Shown here: positions 63,446 to 64,000 of the stretch, piece after piece
Numbering within the stretch: position 1 is the first letter of the stretch
Layout of the letters: each line of letters begins with the position of its first letter
From: CAWBCI01 sp963787195
GTDB lineage: Bacteria > Bacteroidota > Bacteroidia > Bacteroidales > JAGOPY01
Assembly (NCBI GenBank): GCA_963787195.1
Contig: CAWBCI010000020.1
Span: 65,731 to 129,730 of the forward strand
Reading direction: 5' to 3'
DNA: 64,000 bases
The notes under the pieces: model-generated
What the model saw: only the letters and a program-made list of their open reading frames with translations
The model's database searches: none
Told to the model about the DNA's origin: nothing
Made by a program: the position numbers and the translations under genes

Positions 63446-63829
63446 ATGACACTCGGATTAAGGACCTGTATTTATAAAGTGGATGATATTGTAAAAGCAA
63501 AAGCATGGTACACCAAGGCTTTCGGTAAAGCGCCATATTTTGATGAGCCTTACTATGCAGGTTTTAATATAGGCGGATATGAACTTGGGCTCCTGCCTGA
63601 AGAAAAGCCTGCCCGGGTTAAGTTGGATAGTGTGCTGACCTATTGGGGAGTGGAGGAAATACAAAAAGCATATGAGCACTTCATAGAAACAGGTGCTACC
63701 GAACATGAAAAGCCCCATAGTGTGGGCGGTCCATTAATGGTGGCAAGTGTAAAAGATCCCTGGGGAAATGTCATAGGCTTGATCTACAACCCGGCATTCA
63801 AACTGGAAGACATTTTATCTGAAGAATGA
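63446..63829 (+). CDS. VOC-family (glyoxalase/bleomycin resistance fold) protein
   Basis: The 127-residue protein has the two-module VOC pattern: LRTCIYKVDDIVKAKAWYTKAFG, FDEPYYAGFNIGGYELGLLPEE and DPWGNVIGLIYNP. It may be a dioxygenase-like or resistance-type enzyme, or a binding protein; metal ligands cannot be assigned with confidence. It is followed after 4 bp by a lipoprotein gene on the same strand. Confidence 0.85.
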   Translation: MTLGLRTCIYKVDDIVKAKAWYTKAFGKAPYFDEPYYAGFNIGGYELGLLPEEKPARVKLDSVLTYWGVEEIQKAYEHFIETGATEHEKPHSVGGPLMVASVKDPWGNVIGLIYNPAFKLEDILSEE

Positions 63830-63833
63830 AAAA

Positions 63834-64000
63834 ATGAAGAGATTAATAGCATTACTTATATTCTCAGCATTTTTCTGGTCCTGTTCCAAGGATAAGAAAT
63901 CGGATGAGGCTGCCGGCAAAATGCAAGATTTTATTATCAACATCTCCAATTATGCCAGGAGTATAGATCCGGCTTTTATCATTATTCCCCAAAACGGCCC
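63834..64000 (+). CDS. Lipoprotein, 5' part, perhaps GH114-like, cut by the window edge
   Basis: ATG at 63834 opens MKRLIALLIFSAFFWSCSKDKK, a lipoprotein signal with SC lipobox. Next is MQDFIINISNYARSIDPAFIIIPQNGP, which resembles the start of the TIM-barrel polygalactosaminidase-like (GH114, TM1410) family as I remember it. Only ~55 residues are present, so the family call is tentative. Confidence 0.6.
   Translation, partial: MKRLIALLIFSAFFWSCSKDKKSDEAAGKMQDFIINISNYARSIDPAFIIIPQNG

Overview
The window comes from a member of the Bacteroidota. The evidence is a set of secreted proteins with type IX secretion (Por) C-terminal sorting domains, a flexirubin/dialkylresorcinol-type pigment cluster with darA and darB, TAnnTTTG-type -7 promoter elements, and lipoproteins typical of the phylum. 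A respiratory complex of the Mbx/Mbs type and an Fnr-like iron-sulphur regulator suggest an anaerobic or facultative lifestyle. I cannot name the genus.

Region 1 (9-23877, all on the minus strand) is an aryl-polyene/flexirubin-type cluster. An aromatic ammonia-lyase would supply a cinnamate-type starter. Two acyl carrier proteins, several ketosynthases with a ketosynthase/chain-length-factor pair, a FabG reductase and two half-site hotdog dehydratases would build the polyene. DarB and DarA would make the dialkylresorcinol part. A thioesterase, acyltransferase, ABC transporter, LolA-like protein, lipoprotein and a glycosyltransferase-DUF2062 protein would handle transfer and export. The cluster is cut in two by a 2.4 kb array (10446-12863) of six copies of a unit built from nested inverted hairpins; one copy carries a REP-associated IS200-type transposase. 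No MMPL exporter or methyltransferase is visible, so the cluster may continue beyond position 1.

Region 2 (23.9-28.2 kb) is a decayed or repeat-rich stretch: a broken nudC, a broken small lipoprotein, one intact secreted protein, and several palindromic and heptameric repeats.

Region 3 (28.2-40.5 kb) is a 13-gene operon in the order known for Mbx/Mbs complexes: MrpE, F, G, MbhD, MbhE/MrpB, MrpC, two MrpD/NuoN-like proteins, NuoH, NuoB, NuoC, NuoD, and a ferredoxin domain fused to a GltD-type NAD(P)H oxidoreductase, followed by a rubrerythrin-like gene. In the NuoD-like subunit both hydrogenase CxxC pairs are CxxE. A divergent Fnr-like regulator with CxxCx5C plus a distal Cys sits upstream.

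Region 4 (40.5-48.9 kb) has small conserved genes, a second REP-associated transposase with hairpin clusters, and a tetrahaem cytochrome.

Region 5 (48.9-60.9 kb) holds type IX secreted beta-propeller and DUF1566 proteins, including two long tandem paralogues. Their signal peptides and sorting domains are partly encoded by 7-bp repeats also found between genes. A thioester-reductase-like protein follows.

Region 6 (61.2-64 kb) has a TPR/LuxR-type regulator, a VOC-fold protein and the start of a lipoprotein gene cut by the window edge.

At least nine sites look like one-base indels or equivalent frame breaks in otherwise well conserved genes. This many, often in homopolymers, suggests assembly or read errors at least as much as true pseudogenes.
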